Assembly (NCBI RefSeq): GCF_000503215.1
Contig: NZ_AYTD01000017.1
Coordinates: 620,001-684,000 of the forward strand
Length of the DNA stretch: 64,000 bases
Origin: Pseudomonas canadensis
GTDB lineage: Bacteria > Pseudomonadota > Gammaproteobacteria > Pseudomonadales > Pseudomonadaceae
Reading direction: 5' to 3'
A program made the translations under genes and the position numbers. Below the pieces are notes generated by a model. That model ran no database searches. It saw only the letters and a program-made list of their open reading frames with translations, and was not told where the DNA came from. Shown here in pieces: positions 26,990 to 35,648 of the stretch (positions are counted from its first letter, which is position 1; each line of letters begins with the position of its first letter).

Positions 26990-27235
26990 TTACTCGGCCA
27001 TCGAAGAAGAACGGGAGGTAGGGATAGGTGGAACCGGGTCATAACCACCGGGATTCCACGGATGACAGCGACCTAAACGACGAAAGGTCAGCCAGCCACC
27101 GCGCAGAAGACCATGATTTTCTATGGCCTCTAACGCGTAGCAGGAACAACTGGGGTAGAAACGACAGTGGTTGGCCATCAGAGGACTAATGGCATAGCGG
27201 TAAAACTGGATCGGAACGAGGGCCAGTTTACGCAT
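26990..27235 (-). CDS. yidD: Membrane protein insertion efficiency factor YidD
   Basis: An 81-residue protein with the family motifs YRYAISPL and CRFYPSCSCYALEAIENHG and the GGYDPVP ending. It aids YidC/Sec-dependent insertion at the inner membrane face. Its start overlaps the rnpA end by 8 bases, so translation is probably coupled. Confidence 0.96.
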   Translation of the reverse strand: MRKLALVPIQFYRYAISPLMANHCRFYPSCSCYALEAIENHGLLRGGWLTFRRLGRCHPWNPGGYDPVPPIPTSRSSSMAE

Positions 27236-27635
27236 CGGTGCTGTCTACCCCTACAGTTTCGGTGTTGGCCGCTGGAGCTGGTTTGTTGGTACGCGCCAGA
27301 CGTTTCCAGAGCTTGCCGAAATGCTGAATCAATTCGGGGTTTTCTACATCACCCAAGCCTTTGCGCGCGACGATAACAATATCCCAACCAACCAGAGTGT
27401 CCTGGTGGAGGCGAAACGATTCGCGCATCAGACGCTTGAGGCGATTGCGCTCAACGGAGAGCTTTACGCTCTTCTTGCCGATCACCAACCCGAGACGGGG
27501 GTGATCAAGATCGTTGTTACGCGCAAGGAGCAGGAGATTTTTCCCCGGAACCTTGCCGGTGGGGGAGTCAAAGACTGCCTTGAAATGCCGGGGGGTTAGC
27601 AGACGCTTTTCCCGACTGAAGTCCTGACTCACCAC
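27228..27635 (-). CDS. rnpA: Ribonuclease P protein component
   Basis: A 135-residue basic protein that joins the RNase P RNA to mature tRNA 5' ends. The family motif RLGLVIGKKSVKLSVERNRLKRLMRESFR is clear. The frame is open to 27728 across rpmH, but the true start is one of two adjacent GTG codons (27635 or 27632), giving VSQDFSREKRLL as in other pseudomonads. rpmH ends 13 bases upstream. The C-terminal tail (TNKPAPAANTETVG) is variable in the genus. Confidence 0.95.
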   Translation of the reverse strand: MVSQDFSREKRLLTPRHFKAVFDSPTGKVPGKNLLLLARNNDLDHPRLGLVIGKKSVKLSVERNRLKRLMRESFRLHQDTLVGWDIVIVARKGLGDVENPELIQHFGKLWKRLARTNKPAPAANTETVGVDSTDA

Positions 27636-27648
27636 CAGTACCGGATTA

Positions 27649-27783
27649 TCAAACTGCCAGACGCGCACGACCTTTGGCGCGACGACGCGACAGTACAGCA
27701 CGGCCGTTCTTGGTAGCCATGCGAGCACGGAAGCCGTGGGTGCGGGCGCGTTTGATGGTGCTTGGTTGGAAAGTACGTTTCAT
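27649..27783 (-). CDS. rpmH: 50S ribosomal protein L34
   Basis: A 44-residue basic protein, MKRTFQPSTIKRARTHGF... ending GRARLAV, translated from ATG 27783 to TGA 27649-27651. This is the full standard length and sequence of L34. It is the first gene of the operon that runs away from oriC. Confidence 0.98.
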   Translation of the reverse strand: MKRTFQPSTIKRARTHGFRARMATKNGRAVLSRRRAKGRARLAV

Positions 27784-27844
27784 GGCGTTGTTACCTGGTT
27801 CGTCCACAACGGGCCGGAATGGCCCCCGTTTTAAGAGACCGGCG

Positions 27845-27873
27845 ATTCTATTGAAAGCAAGCCTCTAGGTCAA
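27845..27873 (-). promoter_or_regulatory. rpmH promoter (sigma-70)
   Basis: On the minus strand TTGACC (27868-27873), a 17-base spacer and TAGAAT (27845-27850) are close to consensus. Transcription would start near 27838, about 55 bases before the rpmH ATG. A small GC hairpin (GGGCC...GGCCC, about 27811-27825) lies in the leader. Confidence 0.8.
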
Positions 27874-27899
27874 TTTCCAACCAGCTTTTCCTTTAATTA

Positions 27900-28310
27900 G
27901 ATCTCCACAGGCCATCCGGTCATTTCTGTCCGCCAGGCTTCCACCGGTCATGGGATAGATATAAAAATAAAGAAGGAAGTTATTTAAAGCTTTTCTGTAA
28001 AGCTTATAAAAGCTAGGCAGCCAATCATCTGTGGATAACTGCCTTAAGGCCATATTCTACGTGCTGTACAGAGAATGACAACACGGGGGAGAAACGGTGC
28101 TCTGCCTGTGCTGCGCTGTCGGATAAGCTGTGGGTGGAATGGCTTGTTATCCACAGGCTAGTTACCCACAGACTTTCGACCCCACTTGTACAACGACCTC
28201 AAGGGCGCTTATCCACAGAGCTTATGCACAGACCATTGGTCGCCTTTATTGCTGTTAAGACGTTGATTTTGGCTGGCCTCTGATCAACCTACATGTGGAT
28301 AAGTGGGCGG
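27900..28310. other. oriC: Chromosomal replication origin oriC (rpmH-dnaA intergenic)
   Basis: The 585-base gap 27784-28368 carries no gene. Five DnaA boxes match TTATNCACA exactly: 28030-28038 and 28294-28302 (reverse orientation), 28147-28155, 28209-28217, and 28222-28230 (TTATGCACA). A one-mismatch box is at 28162-28170. An AT-rich run at about 27957-28017 next to the leftmost box is the likely unwinding element. Position between divergent rpmH and dnaA is the standard Pseudomonas origin. The dnaA promoter must lie near the right end but is not obvious. Confidence 0.93.
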
Positions 28311-28368
28311 CTCGCCGCTACAATGGCGGCTGTTTTTGCCTCACCGGCTTTCAACTTAGGGGATATCC

Positions 28369-29886
28369 GTGTCAGTGGAACTTTGGCAGCAGTGCGTGGA
28401 GCTTTTGCGCGAAGAGCTGCCTGCCCAGCAATTCAACACCTGGATCCGTCCGCTACAGGTCGAAGCCGAAGGCGACGAGTTGCGTGTCTACGCGCCCAAT
28501 CGTTTTGTTCTCGACTGGGTCAATGAGAAGTACCTGAGCCGCGTTCTCGAATTGCTCGATGAACATGGCAACGGCCTCGCGCCCGTGCTCTCCTTATTAA
28601 TAGGCAGCAAACGTAGCTCGGCGCCTCGCGCTGCGCCGAATGCGCCACTGGCCGCGGCTGCGTCCCAAGCCCAGGCAGCGACAGCACCTGCTGTCAGTGC
28701 GCCCGCGCCTGCACCGGCGCCCTCCAAATCCTCTGCGCAAAAAAGCGCTCCAGAGAATGAAGAGCCATCCCGCGACAGCTTCGACCCTATGGCAGGCGCC
28801 GCCTCCCAACAAGCCCCAGTTCGCGCCGAACAGCGCACTGTGCAGGTCGAAGGCGCGCTCAAGCACACCAGCTACCTGAACCGCACCTTTACCTTCGAGA
28901 ACTTCGTCGAAGGTAAGTCCAACCAGCTGGCTCGCGCTGCCGCCTGGCAGGTCGCCGACAACCCCAAGCACGGTTACAACCCGCTCTTCCTTTATGGCGG
29001 TGTTGGCTTGGGTAAGACTCACTTGATGCACGCTGTGGGTAACCACCTATTAAAGAAGAACCCGAATGCCAAGGTCGTGTACCTGCACTCGGAGCGCTTC
29101 GTGGCTGACATGGTCAAGGCCTTGCAGCTCAACGCCATCAACGAGTTCAAGCGGTTCTACCGCTCGGTAGATGCGTTGTTGATCGATGACATTCAATTCT
29201 TTGCCCGCAAAGAGCGTTCCCAGGAAGAGTTCTTCCACACGTTCAACGCGCTGCTTGAAGGTGGCCAGCAGGTCATCTTGACCAGTGACCGTTACCCGAA
29301 AGAAATCGAAGGCCTCGAAGAACGTCTGAAATCCCGCTTCGGCTGGGGCCTGACCGTTGCGGTAGAGCCGCCGGAGCTGGAAACCCGCGTTGCGATCCTG
29401 ATGAAAAAAGCCGACCAGGCCAAGGTCGACTTGCCCCACGATGCGGCGTTTTTCATCGCTCAACGCATCCGCTCCAACGTGCGTGAGTTGGAAGGCGCGC
29501 TCAAGCGGGTCATCGCACACTCTCATTTCATGGGCCGCGACATCACCATCGAGTTGATTCGTGAATCCCTGAAGGACTTGCTGGCACTGCAGGACAAACT
29601 GGTGAGTGTGGATAACATCCAGCGCACCGTGGCCGAGTACTACAAGATCAAGATTTCCGACCTGCTGTCCAAGCGCCGTTCGCGCTCGGTGGCACGTCCT
29701 CGGCAGGTGGCCATGGCGCTCTCCAAAGAGCTGACCAACCACAGCCTGCCGGAAATCGGTGATGTGTTTGGCGGGCGCGACCACACCACGGTCTTGCACG
29801 CGTGCCGCAAGATCAACGAACTTAAGGAATCCGACGCGGATATTCGCGAGGACTACAAGAACCTGCTGCGTACACTGACCACTTGA
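28369..29886 (+). CDS. dnaA: Chromosomal replication initiator protein DnaA
   Basis: A 505-residue AAA+ initiator that binds DnaA boxes and melts oriC. Domain I is residues 1 to about 80. A long Ala/Pro/Ser-rich linker (about 82-155) follows. Walker A GGVGLGKT is at 210-217, and the Walker B region reads LLIDDIQFF. The C-terminal DNA-binding domain ends with GGRDHTTVLHACRKI, the DnaA signature. The start is GTG 28369 with AGGGGAT upstream. Confidence 0.99.
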   Translation: MSVELWQQCVELLREELPAQQFNTWIRPLQVEAEGDELRVYAPNRFVLDWVNEKYLSRVLELLDEHGNGLAPVLSLLIGSKRSSAPRAAPNAPLAAAASQAQAATAPAVSAPAPAPAPSKSSAQKSAPENEEPSRDSFDPMAGAASQQAPVRAEQRTVQVEGALKHTSYLNRTFTFENFVEGKSNQLARAAAWQVADNPKHGYNPLFLYGGVGLGKTHLMHAVGNHLLKKNPNAKVVYLHSERFVADMVKALQLNAINEFKRFYRSVDALLIDDIQFFARKERSQEEFFHTFNALLEGGQQVILTSDRYPKEIEGLEERLKSRFGWGLTVAVEPPELETRVAILMKKADQAKVDLPHDAAFFIAQRIRSNVRELEGALKRVIAHSHFMGRDITIELIRESLKDLLALQDKLVSVDNIQRTVAEYYKIKISDLLSKRRSRSVARPRQVAMALSKELTNHSLPEIGDVFGGRDHTTVLHACRKINELKESDADIREDYKNLLRTLTT

Positions 29887-29924
29887 TGACACCAGCGCAG
29901 CTTATTAAGGCAAGGGACTAGACC

Positions 29925-31028
29925 ATGCATTTCACCATTCAACGCGAAGCCCTGTTGAAACCCCTGCAACTGGTCGCAGGCGTCGTCGAGCGCCGACAGA
30001 CCTTGCCGGTGCTTTCCAACGTATTGCTGGTAGTCGAAGGCCAGCAGTTGTCCTTAACCGGTACTGACTTGGAAGTCGAACTGGTCGGTCGTGTGCAGCT
30101 GGAAGAGCCTGCCGAGCCGGGCGAGATCACCGTACCGGCGCGCAAGCTGATGGACATCTGCAAGAGCCTGCCGAACGACGCGCTGATCGACATCAAAGTT
30201 GATGAAGCGAAGTTGGTGGTCAAGGCCGGCCGCAGCCGTTTCACCCTGTCCACGTTGCCGGCGAATGATTTCCCGACCGTTGAAGAAGGCCCGGGCTCGC
30301 TGACCTGCAGCCTAGAGCAGAGCAAGCTGCGTCGTTTGATCGAACGCACCAGCTTCGCCATGGCCCAGCAAGACGTGCGTTACTACCTAAACGGCATGCT
30401 GCTGGAAGTGTCGGAAGGCATTATCCGCGCCGTGGCCACCGACGGTCACCGCCTGGCCATGTGCTCGATGCGCGCCGATATCGGTCAGCCGGACCGTCAC
30501 CAGGTTATCGTGCCGCGCAAAGGTATCCTTGAACTGGCGCGCCTGCTTACCGAGCCGGAAGGCAACGTCAGCATCGTGTTGGGTCAACACCATATTCGCG
30601 CGACCACTGGTGAGTTTACCTTCACCTCCAAGCTGGTTGACGGCAAATTCCCGGATTACGAGCGTGTGCTGCCTAAAGGTGGCGACAAGCTGGTTCTCGG
30701 TGATCGTCAGGCACTGCGCGAAGCGTTTAGCCGTACCGCGATTCTGTCCAACGAAAAGTACCGTGGTATCCGCCTGCAACTGGCCAACGGTCAGTTGAAG
30801 ATCCAGGCGAACAACCCGGAGCAGGAAGAAGCGGAAGAAGAAGTGGGCGTCGACTACAACGGCGGTTCGCTGGAGATCGGCTTCAACGTGAGCTACCTGT
30901 TGGACGTATTGGGTGTTATGACCACCGAACAGGTTCGCCTGATTCTGTCGGACTCCAACAGCAGCGCCCTGGTGCAGGAATCCGACAACGACGACTCGGC
31001 GTACGTTGTCATGCCGATGCGCCTGTAA
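29925..31028 (+). CDS. dnaN: DNA polymerase III subunit beta (sliding clamp)
   Basis: A 367-residue clamp that encircles DNA and tethers polymerases. Three repeated clamp domains are visible; it begins MHFTIQREALLKPLQLVAGVVERRQTLPVLSNVL and ends VVMPMRL. ATG at 29925, 38 bases after dnaA, in the order dnaA-dnaN-recF-gyrB. Confidence 0.99.
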   Translation: MHFTIQREALLKPLQLVAGVVERRQTLPVLSNVLLVVEGQQLSLTGTDLEVELVGRVQLEEPAEPGEITVPARKLMDICKSLPNDALIDIKVDEAKLVVKAGRSRFTLSTLPANDFPTVEEGPGSLTCSLEQSKLRRLIERTSFAMAQQDVRYYLNGMLLEVSEGIIRAVATDGHRLAMCSMRADIGQPDRHQVIVPRKGILELARLLTEPEGNVSIVLGQHHIRATTGEFTFTSKLVDGKFPDYERVLPKGGDKLVLGDRQALREAFSRTAILSNEKYRGIRLQLANGQLKIQANNPEQEEAEEEVGVDYNGGSLEIGFNVSYLLDVLGVMTTEQVRLILSDSNSSALVQESDNDDSAYVVMPMRL

Positions 31029-31048
31029 TCATGCTCAGCAGAAGCTAG

Positions 31049-32152
31049 ATGTCCCTCAGTCGCGTCTCGGTCACCGCGGTGCGCAATCTGCACCCGGTGA
31101 CCTTCTCCCCTTCTCCCCGCATCAATATCCTCCACGGCGCCAACGGCAGTGGCAAAACCAGCGTGCTGGAAGCCATTCATCTGCTGGGCCTCGCCCGATC
31201 CTTTCGCAGCGCTCGCTTGTTACCAGTGATTCAGTACGAGCAATTGGCGTGCACCGTGTTTGGCCAAGTCGAACTCGCTGAAGGTGGGCATAGCAGCCTG
31301 GGGATATCCCGCGATCGCGGCGGAGAGTTCCAGATTCGCATTGACGGGCAAAATGCACGCAGTGCTGCGCAGTTGGCAGAGATCCTGCCGCTGCAATTGA
31401 TCAACCCTGACAGTTTTCGTCTGTTGGAAGGTGCTCCAAAAATCCGCAGGCAATTCCTCGATTGGGGAGTGTTCCACGTGGAACCGCGTTTCATGGCCAC
31501 TTGGCAGCGCCTGCAGAAGGCCCTGCGGCAGCGGAACTCATGGCTGCGGCATGGTACACTTGACGCCGCTTCTCAAGCGGCCTGGGACCGGGAGCTGTGC
31601 CTGGCCAGCGACGAAATAGATGAATACCGCCGTGCCTATATCAAAGCCTTGAAACCAGTCTTTGAACACACCTTGAGTGAGTTGTTGGATCTTGAGGGGC
31701 TGACGCTGAGTTACTACCGTGGTTGGGATAAAGAACGTGAGCTGAGTGCTGTGCTCGCGGCGTCCTTGCAGCGGGATCAGCAAATTGGCCATACCCAGGC
31801 CGGCCCCCAACGGGCTGATTTGCGTCTTAGATTAGGCGCTCACAATGCTGCGGACATCTTGTCCCGTGGCCAGCAGAAGTTGGTGGTGTGTGCGCTGCGT
31901 ATCGCCCAGGGCCATCTGGTTAGCCAGGCCCGACGCGGACAGTGTATTTATCTGGTGGATGACTTGCCGTCAGAACTCGACGAGCAACACCGCCGCGCGC
32001 TATGCCGCTTGTTGGAAGAATTACGCTGCCAGGTGTTTATCACCTGTGTAGACCACGAATTATTGAGGGAAGGCTGGCAGACGGAAACGCCAGTCGCTTT
32101 GTTCCACGTGGAACAAGGCCGTATCACCCAGACCCACGACCATCGGGAGTGA
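31049..32152 (+). CDS. recF: DNA replication and repair protein RecF
   Basis: A 367-residue SMC-like ATPase that helps load RecA at gaps. Walker A GANGSGKTS is at residues 30-38. The C-terminal signature is GQQKLVVCALRIAQG with VDDLPSELDEQHR as Walker B/D-loop. The gene contains two parS sites (31470 and 32100), so its sequence is under a second constraint there. gyrB follows after 4 bases. Confidence 0.98.
   Translation: MSLSRVSVTAVRNLHPVTFSPSPRINILHGANGSGKTSVLEAIHLLGLARSFRSARLLPVIQYEQLACTVFGQVELAEGGHSSLGISRDRGGEFQIRIDGQNARSAAQLAEILPLQLINPDSFRLLEGAPKIRRQFLDWGVFHVEPRFMATWQRLQKALRQRNSWLRHGTLDAASQAAWDRELCLASDEIDEYRRAYIKALKPVFEHTLSELLDLEGLTLSYYRGWDKERELSAVLAASLQRDQQIGHTQAGPQRADLRLRLGAHNAADILSRGQQKLVVCALRIAQGHLVSQARRGQCIYLVDDLPSELDEQHRRALCRLLEELRCQVFITCVDHELLREGWQTETPVALFHVEQGRITQTHDHRE
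31470..31485. other. parS: parS centromere site inside recF
   Basis: TGTTCCACGTGGAACC matches the 16-bp ParB-binding palindrome TGTTCCACGTGGAACA at 15 of 16 positions. It lies about 3.2 kb from oriC. Confidence 0.9.
32100..32115. other. parS: parS centromere site near the end of recF
   Basis: TGTTCCACGTGGAACA is a perfect 16-bp parS palindrome, encoding LFHVEQ in RecF. It is the best match in the window. Confidence 0.95.
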
Positions 32153-32156
32153 AGGC

Positions 32157-34574
32157 ATGAGCGAAGAAAACACGTACGACTCGACCAGCATTAAAGTGCT
32201 GAAAGGTTTGGATGCCGTACGCAAACGTCCCGGTATGTACATTGGCGACACTGATGACGGTAGCGGTCTGCACCACATGGTGTTCGAGGTGGTCGACAAC
32301 TCCATCGACGAAGCTCTGGCCGGTCACTGCGACGACATCAGCATCATCATCCACCCGGATGAGTCGATTACCGTGCGCGACAACGGTCGCGGTATTCCGG
32401 TAGACGTGCACAAAGAAGAAGGCGTTTCGGCAGCAGAGGTCATTATGACCGTGCTCCACGCCGGCGGTAAGTTCGACGACAACTCCTATAAAGTCTCCGG
32501 CGGTTTGCACGGTGTGGGCGTTTCTGTAGTGAACGCACTGTCCGAAGAGCTGATCCTGACGGTTCGCCGCAGCGGCAAGATCTGGGAACAGACTTACGTT
32601 CACGGCGTCCCACAAGAGCCGATGAAAATCGTCGGCGACAGTGAAACCACCGGTACACAGATCCACTTCAAGCCATCGGCTGAAACCTTCAAGAATATCC
32701 ACTTCAGCTGGGACATCCTGGCCAAGCGTATTCGTGAACTGTCCTTCTTGAACTCCGGTGTGGGCATCGTCCTCAAGGATGAGCGCAGCGGCAAGGAAGA
32801 GCTGTTCAAGTACGAAGGCGGCCTGCGTGCGTTCGTTGAATACCTGAACACCAACAAGACTGCGGTCAACCAGGTGTTCCACTTCAACATCCAGCGTGAA
32901 GACGGCATCGGTGTGGAAATCGCCCTGCAGTGGAACGACAGCTTCAACGAGAACCTGTTGTGCTTCACCAACAACATTCCTCAGCGCGACGGCGGTACTC
33001 ACTTGGTGGGTTTCCGTTCCGCACTGACGCGTAACCTGAACACTTACATCGAAGCCGAAGGCTTGGCCAAAAAGCACAAAGTCGCCACCACTGGTGACGA
33101 TGCACGTGAAGGCCTGACCGCGATTATCTCGGTAAAAGTACCGGATCCCAAGTTCAGCTCCCAGACCAAAGACAAGCTGGTGTCTTCCGAAGTGAAGACT
33201 GCCGTTGAACAGGAAATGGGCAAGTACTTCTCCGACTTCCTGCTGGAGAACCCGAACGAAGCCAAGCTGGTCGTCGGCAAGATGATCGACGCTGCGCGTG
33301 CCCGTGAAGCGGCGCGTAAAGCCCGTGAGATGACTCGCCGCAAAGGCGCGCTGGATATCGCCGGCTTGCCAGGCAAACTGGCTGACTGCCAGGAGAAGGA
33401 CCCTGCCCTCTCCGAACTGTACCTGGTGGAAGGTGACTCTGCTGGCGGTTCCGCCAAGCAGGGTCGTAACCGTCGCACCCAGGCCATCCTGCCGTTGAAA
33501 GGTAAGATCCTCAACGTCGAGAAGGCTCGCTTCGACAAGATGATTTCTTCCCAGGAAGTTGGCACCTTGATCACGGCGTTGGGTTGCGGTATCGGTCGCG
33601 ACGAGTACAACATCGACAAGCTGCGCTACCACAACATCATCATCATGACCGATGCTGACGTCGACGGTTCGCACATCCGTACCCTGCTGCTGACCTTCTT
33701 CTTCCGTCAGTTGCCGGAGCTGATCGAGCGTGGCTACATCTACATCGCTCAGCCGCCGTTGTACAAAGTGAAAAAGGGCAAGCAAGAGCAATACATCAAA
33801 GACGACGACGCCATGGAAGAGTACATGACGCAGTCGGCCCTTGAAGATGCCAGCCTGCACTTGAACGACGAAGCGCCAGGCATCTCCGGTGAGGCGCTGG
33901 AGCGTCTGGTTAACGACTTCCGCATGGTGATGAAGACCCTCAAGCGTTTGTCGCGCCTGTACCCTCAGGAGCTGACCGAGCATTTCATCTACCTGCCGGC
34001 CGTCAGCCTGGAACAGTTGGGCGATCACGCAGCGATGCAGGATTGGCTGGCTCAGTACGAAGTGCGCCTGCGTACTGTCGAGAAGTCTGGCCTTGTGTAC
34101 AAAGCCAGTCTGCGTGAAGACCGTGAACGTAACGTGTGGCTGCCAGAGGTCGAACTGATCTCCCACGGCCTTTCGAACTATGTCACCTTCAACCGCGATT
34201 TCTTTGGCAGCAATGACTACAAGACCGTGGTGACCCTGGGCGCTCAACTGAGCACCTTGTTGGACGACGGCGCTTATATTCAGCGGGGCGAGCGCAAGAA
34301 GCAGGTCAAGGAATTCAAGGAAGCCCTTGACTGGCTGATGGCGGAAAGCACCAAGCGCCACACCATCCAGCGCTACAAAGGCCTGGGTGAAATGAACCCG
34401 GATCAGCTGTGGGAAACCACCATGGACCCGGCTCAGCGTCGCATGCTGCGCGTGACCATCGAAGACGCCATTGGCGCGGACCAGATCTTCAACACCCTGA
34501 TGGGTGATGCGGTCGAGCCTCGTCGTGACTTCATCGAGAGTAATGCCTTGGCGGTTTCTAACCTGGACTTCTGA
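32157..34574 (+). CDS. gyrB: DNA gyrase subunit B
   Basis: An 805-residue ATPase subunit of gyrase, which adds negative supercoils. The GHKL ATPase domain has EVVDNSIDEALAGHCD and the GGLHGVGVSVVNALS motif. The TOPRIM domain has YLVEGDSAGGSAKQGRNRRTQAILPLKGKILNVEKA and DADVDGSH. The Gram-negative insert is present in the C-terminal half, explaining the 805 length. It ends with the typical YIESNALAVSNLDF-like tail and is followed by a strong terminator. Confidence 0.99.
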   Translation: MSEENTYDSTSIKVLKGLDAVRKRPGMYIGDTDDGSGLHHMVFEVVDNSIDEALAGHCDDISIIIHPDESITVRDNGRGIPVDVHKEEGVSAAEVIMTVLHAGGKFDDNSYKVSGGLHGVGVSVVNALSEELILTVRRSGKIWEQTYVHGVPQEPMKIVGDSETTGTQIHFKPSAETFKNIHFSWDILAKRIRELSFLNSGVGIVLKDERSGKEELFKYEGGLRAFVEYLNTNKTAVNQVFHFNIQREDGIGVEIALQWNDSFNENLLCFTNNIPQRDGGTHLVGFRSALTRNLNTYIEAEGLAKKHKVATTGDDAREGLTAIISVKVPDPKFSSQTKDKLVSSEVKTAVEQEMGKYFSDFLLENPNEAKLVVGKMIDAARAREAARKAREMTRRKGALDIAGLPGKLADCQEKDPALSELYLVEGDSAGGSAKQGRNRRTQAILPLKGKILNVEKARFDKMISSQEVGTLITALGCGIGRDEYNIDKLRYHNIIIMTDADVDGSHIRTLLLTFFFRQLPELIERGYIYIAQPPLYKVKKGKQEQYIKDDDAMEEYMTQSALEDASLHLNDEAPGISGEALERLVNDFRMVMKTLKRLSRLYPQELTEHFIYLPAVSLEQLGDHAAMQDWLAQYEVRLRTVEKSGLVYKASLREDRERNVWLPEVELISHGLSNYVTFNRDFFGSNDYKTVVTLGAQLSTLLDDGAYIQRGERKKQVKEFKEALDWLMAESTKRHTIQRYKGLGEMNPDQLWETTMDPAQRRMLRVTIEDAIGADQIFNTLMGDAVEPRRDFIESNALAVSNLDF

Positions 34575-34595
34575 TCCCGGTAAGCCCGTCATATT

Positions 34596-34628
34596 AAAAA
34601 GGCCAACGTTTAGACGTTGGCCTTTTTT
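34596..34628 (+). terminator. Intrinsic terminator after gyrB
   Basis: GGCCAACGT (34601-34609) pairs with ACGTTGGCC (34614-34622) around a 4-base loop, followed by TTTTTT and preceded by AAAAA, so it can work in both directions. Confidence 0.95.
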
Positions 34629-34655
34629 ATTGGGTAAAAATCACTGGTTTTGAAA

Positions 34656-34671
34656 TGCTCCACGTGGAACA
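34656..34671. other. parS: parS centromere site between gyrB and the response regulator gene
   Basis: TGCTCCACGTGGAACA differs from the perfect parS palindrome at one base (T to C at position 3). It is intergenic, 6.4 kb from oriC. Confidence 0.85.
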
Positions 34672-34679
34672 TCAACGGA

Positions 34680-35402
34680 TCAGGCTTGGGACGCCGCTGC
34701 AACACTCTCCAAGCGGTAGCCATATCCATAGATGGTCAGCAACTGCCAACCCCGATCCGCGGTCAGTCCGAGCTTGTTTCTTAGCCGGTAGATATGCGTA
34801 TCCAGCGGCCGCGAGGACACCATTTCTTCATGGGTCCAGAACCGCTCGTAGAGGTACTCGCGAGAAAGGGGGCGTGCCAGGTTGGCAAACAGACAGCTAG
34901 CCAAACGGTACTCACGCTCCGTGAGGTTGATCGGTTTGCCCGCGCGGGTCACGGTCAATTCAGCATCATCAAAGGTCAAGTCATTAAAACTCTGCACTTC
35001 GTGGGTGGCAGACTTTTGCAGTCCATGCCGACGCAGAACCGCCGTGACCCGTGCTTTCAGTTCATTAGGACGGAAAGGTTTGCTGACGTAATCATCGGCG
35101 CCACTGTTGAGCGCGGTGACGATGTCGCTCTCGGCATCACGGCTGGTGAGCATGATGACGGCGGGCGGCGACTCCATGTGTTCGCGGGTCCAGCGCAGCA
35201 ACGCGATCCCGGTGATATCCGGCAATTGCCAGTCGAGTATCAGCAGGTCGAAGGTTTCCCGGCGCAGTTGGCGGAGCAGGTCTTCGCCACGTTCAAAGCA
35301 ATGCAGGGACCAAGGCTGTTCTGCGGTACTGGGGATTTGTCGCAGTGTCTGTTCCACCCGGCGCAGTTCGGCGGGTTCGTCATCCAGTATTGCGACACGC
35401 AT
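34680..35402 (-). CDS. OmpR-family two-component response regulator
   Basis: A 240-residue regulator. The receiver domain has acidic residues Asp7/Asp8, phospho-acceptor Asp57 (LILDWQLPD), Thr86 and Lys108 (SKPF). A winged-helix DNA-binding domain follows (FDDAELTVTRAGKPINLTEREYRLASCLFANLARPLSREYLYERFW, ending TIYGYGYRLE). It is divergent from an exported FecR-domain protein and a CHASE2 sensor kinase, which is its likely partner. Its target genes are unknown. The 246-base gap 35403-35648 between the divergent genes must hold both promoters; I see no clear consensus there. Confidence 0.93.
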   Translation of the reverse strand: MRVAILDDEPAELRRVEQTLRQIPSTAEQPWSLHCFERGEDLLRQLRRETFDLLILDWQLPDITGIALLRWTREHMESPPAVIMLTSRDAESDIVTALNSGADDYVSKPFRPNELKARVTAVLRRHGLQKSATHEVQSFNDLTFDDAELTVTRAGKPINLTEREYRLASCLFANLARPLSREYLYERFWTHEEMVSSRPLDTHIYRLRNKLGLTADRGWQLLTIYGYGYRLESVAAASQA

Positions 35403-35648
35403 GGGTGGGTCCTTTCATTTGAAGAGTGCGGCAGCCGTCGGCCGGTTTTTGAATCTGAAGAATTGTGCGCAGATTCATCGACCTCTCGGATCTCTCTATA
35501 CGCTGGGATCAATGAGCGGTTGACCCATTGAAAGTGCTCGATACCGATGAGGGAAAGATACCGGCTCCTGACCTTAAGGAAAAGGATCAGCCGACGCATG
35601 TGCTGCCGTAAACTCCTGTGCGCTGATGCCCTCTGGAAACCTGACTTT

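Noticed and set aside
27636..27728. N-terminal extension of rnpA across rpmH
   Set aside because: It would overlap L34 in another frame; RnpA homologues start at the GTG pair near 27635.
27784..28053. Short open frame (27865-28053, minus) in oriC
   Set aside because: No ribosome site or homology; it lies on the AT-rich unwinding region.
32124..34592. Open frame of 822 codons antisense to gyrB
   Set aside because: It mirrors gyrB codon by codon, has no ribosome site or recognisable domain, and is a typical high-GC shadow frame.
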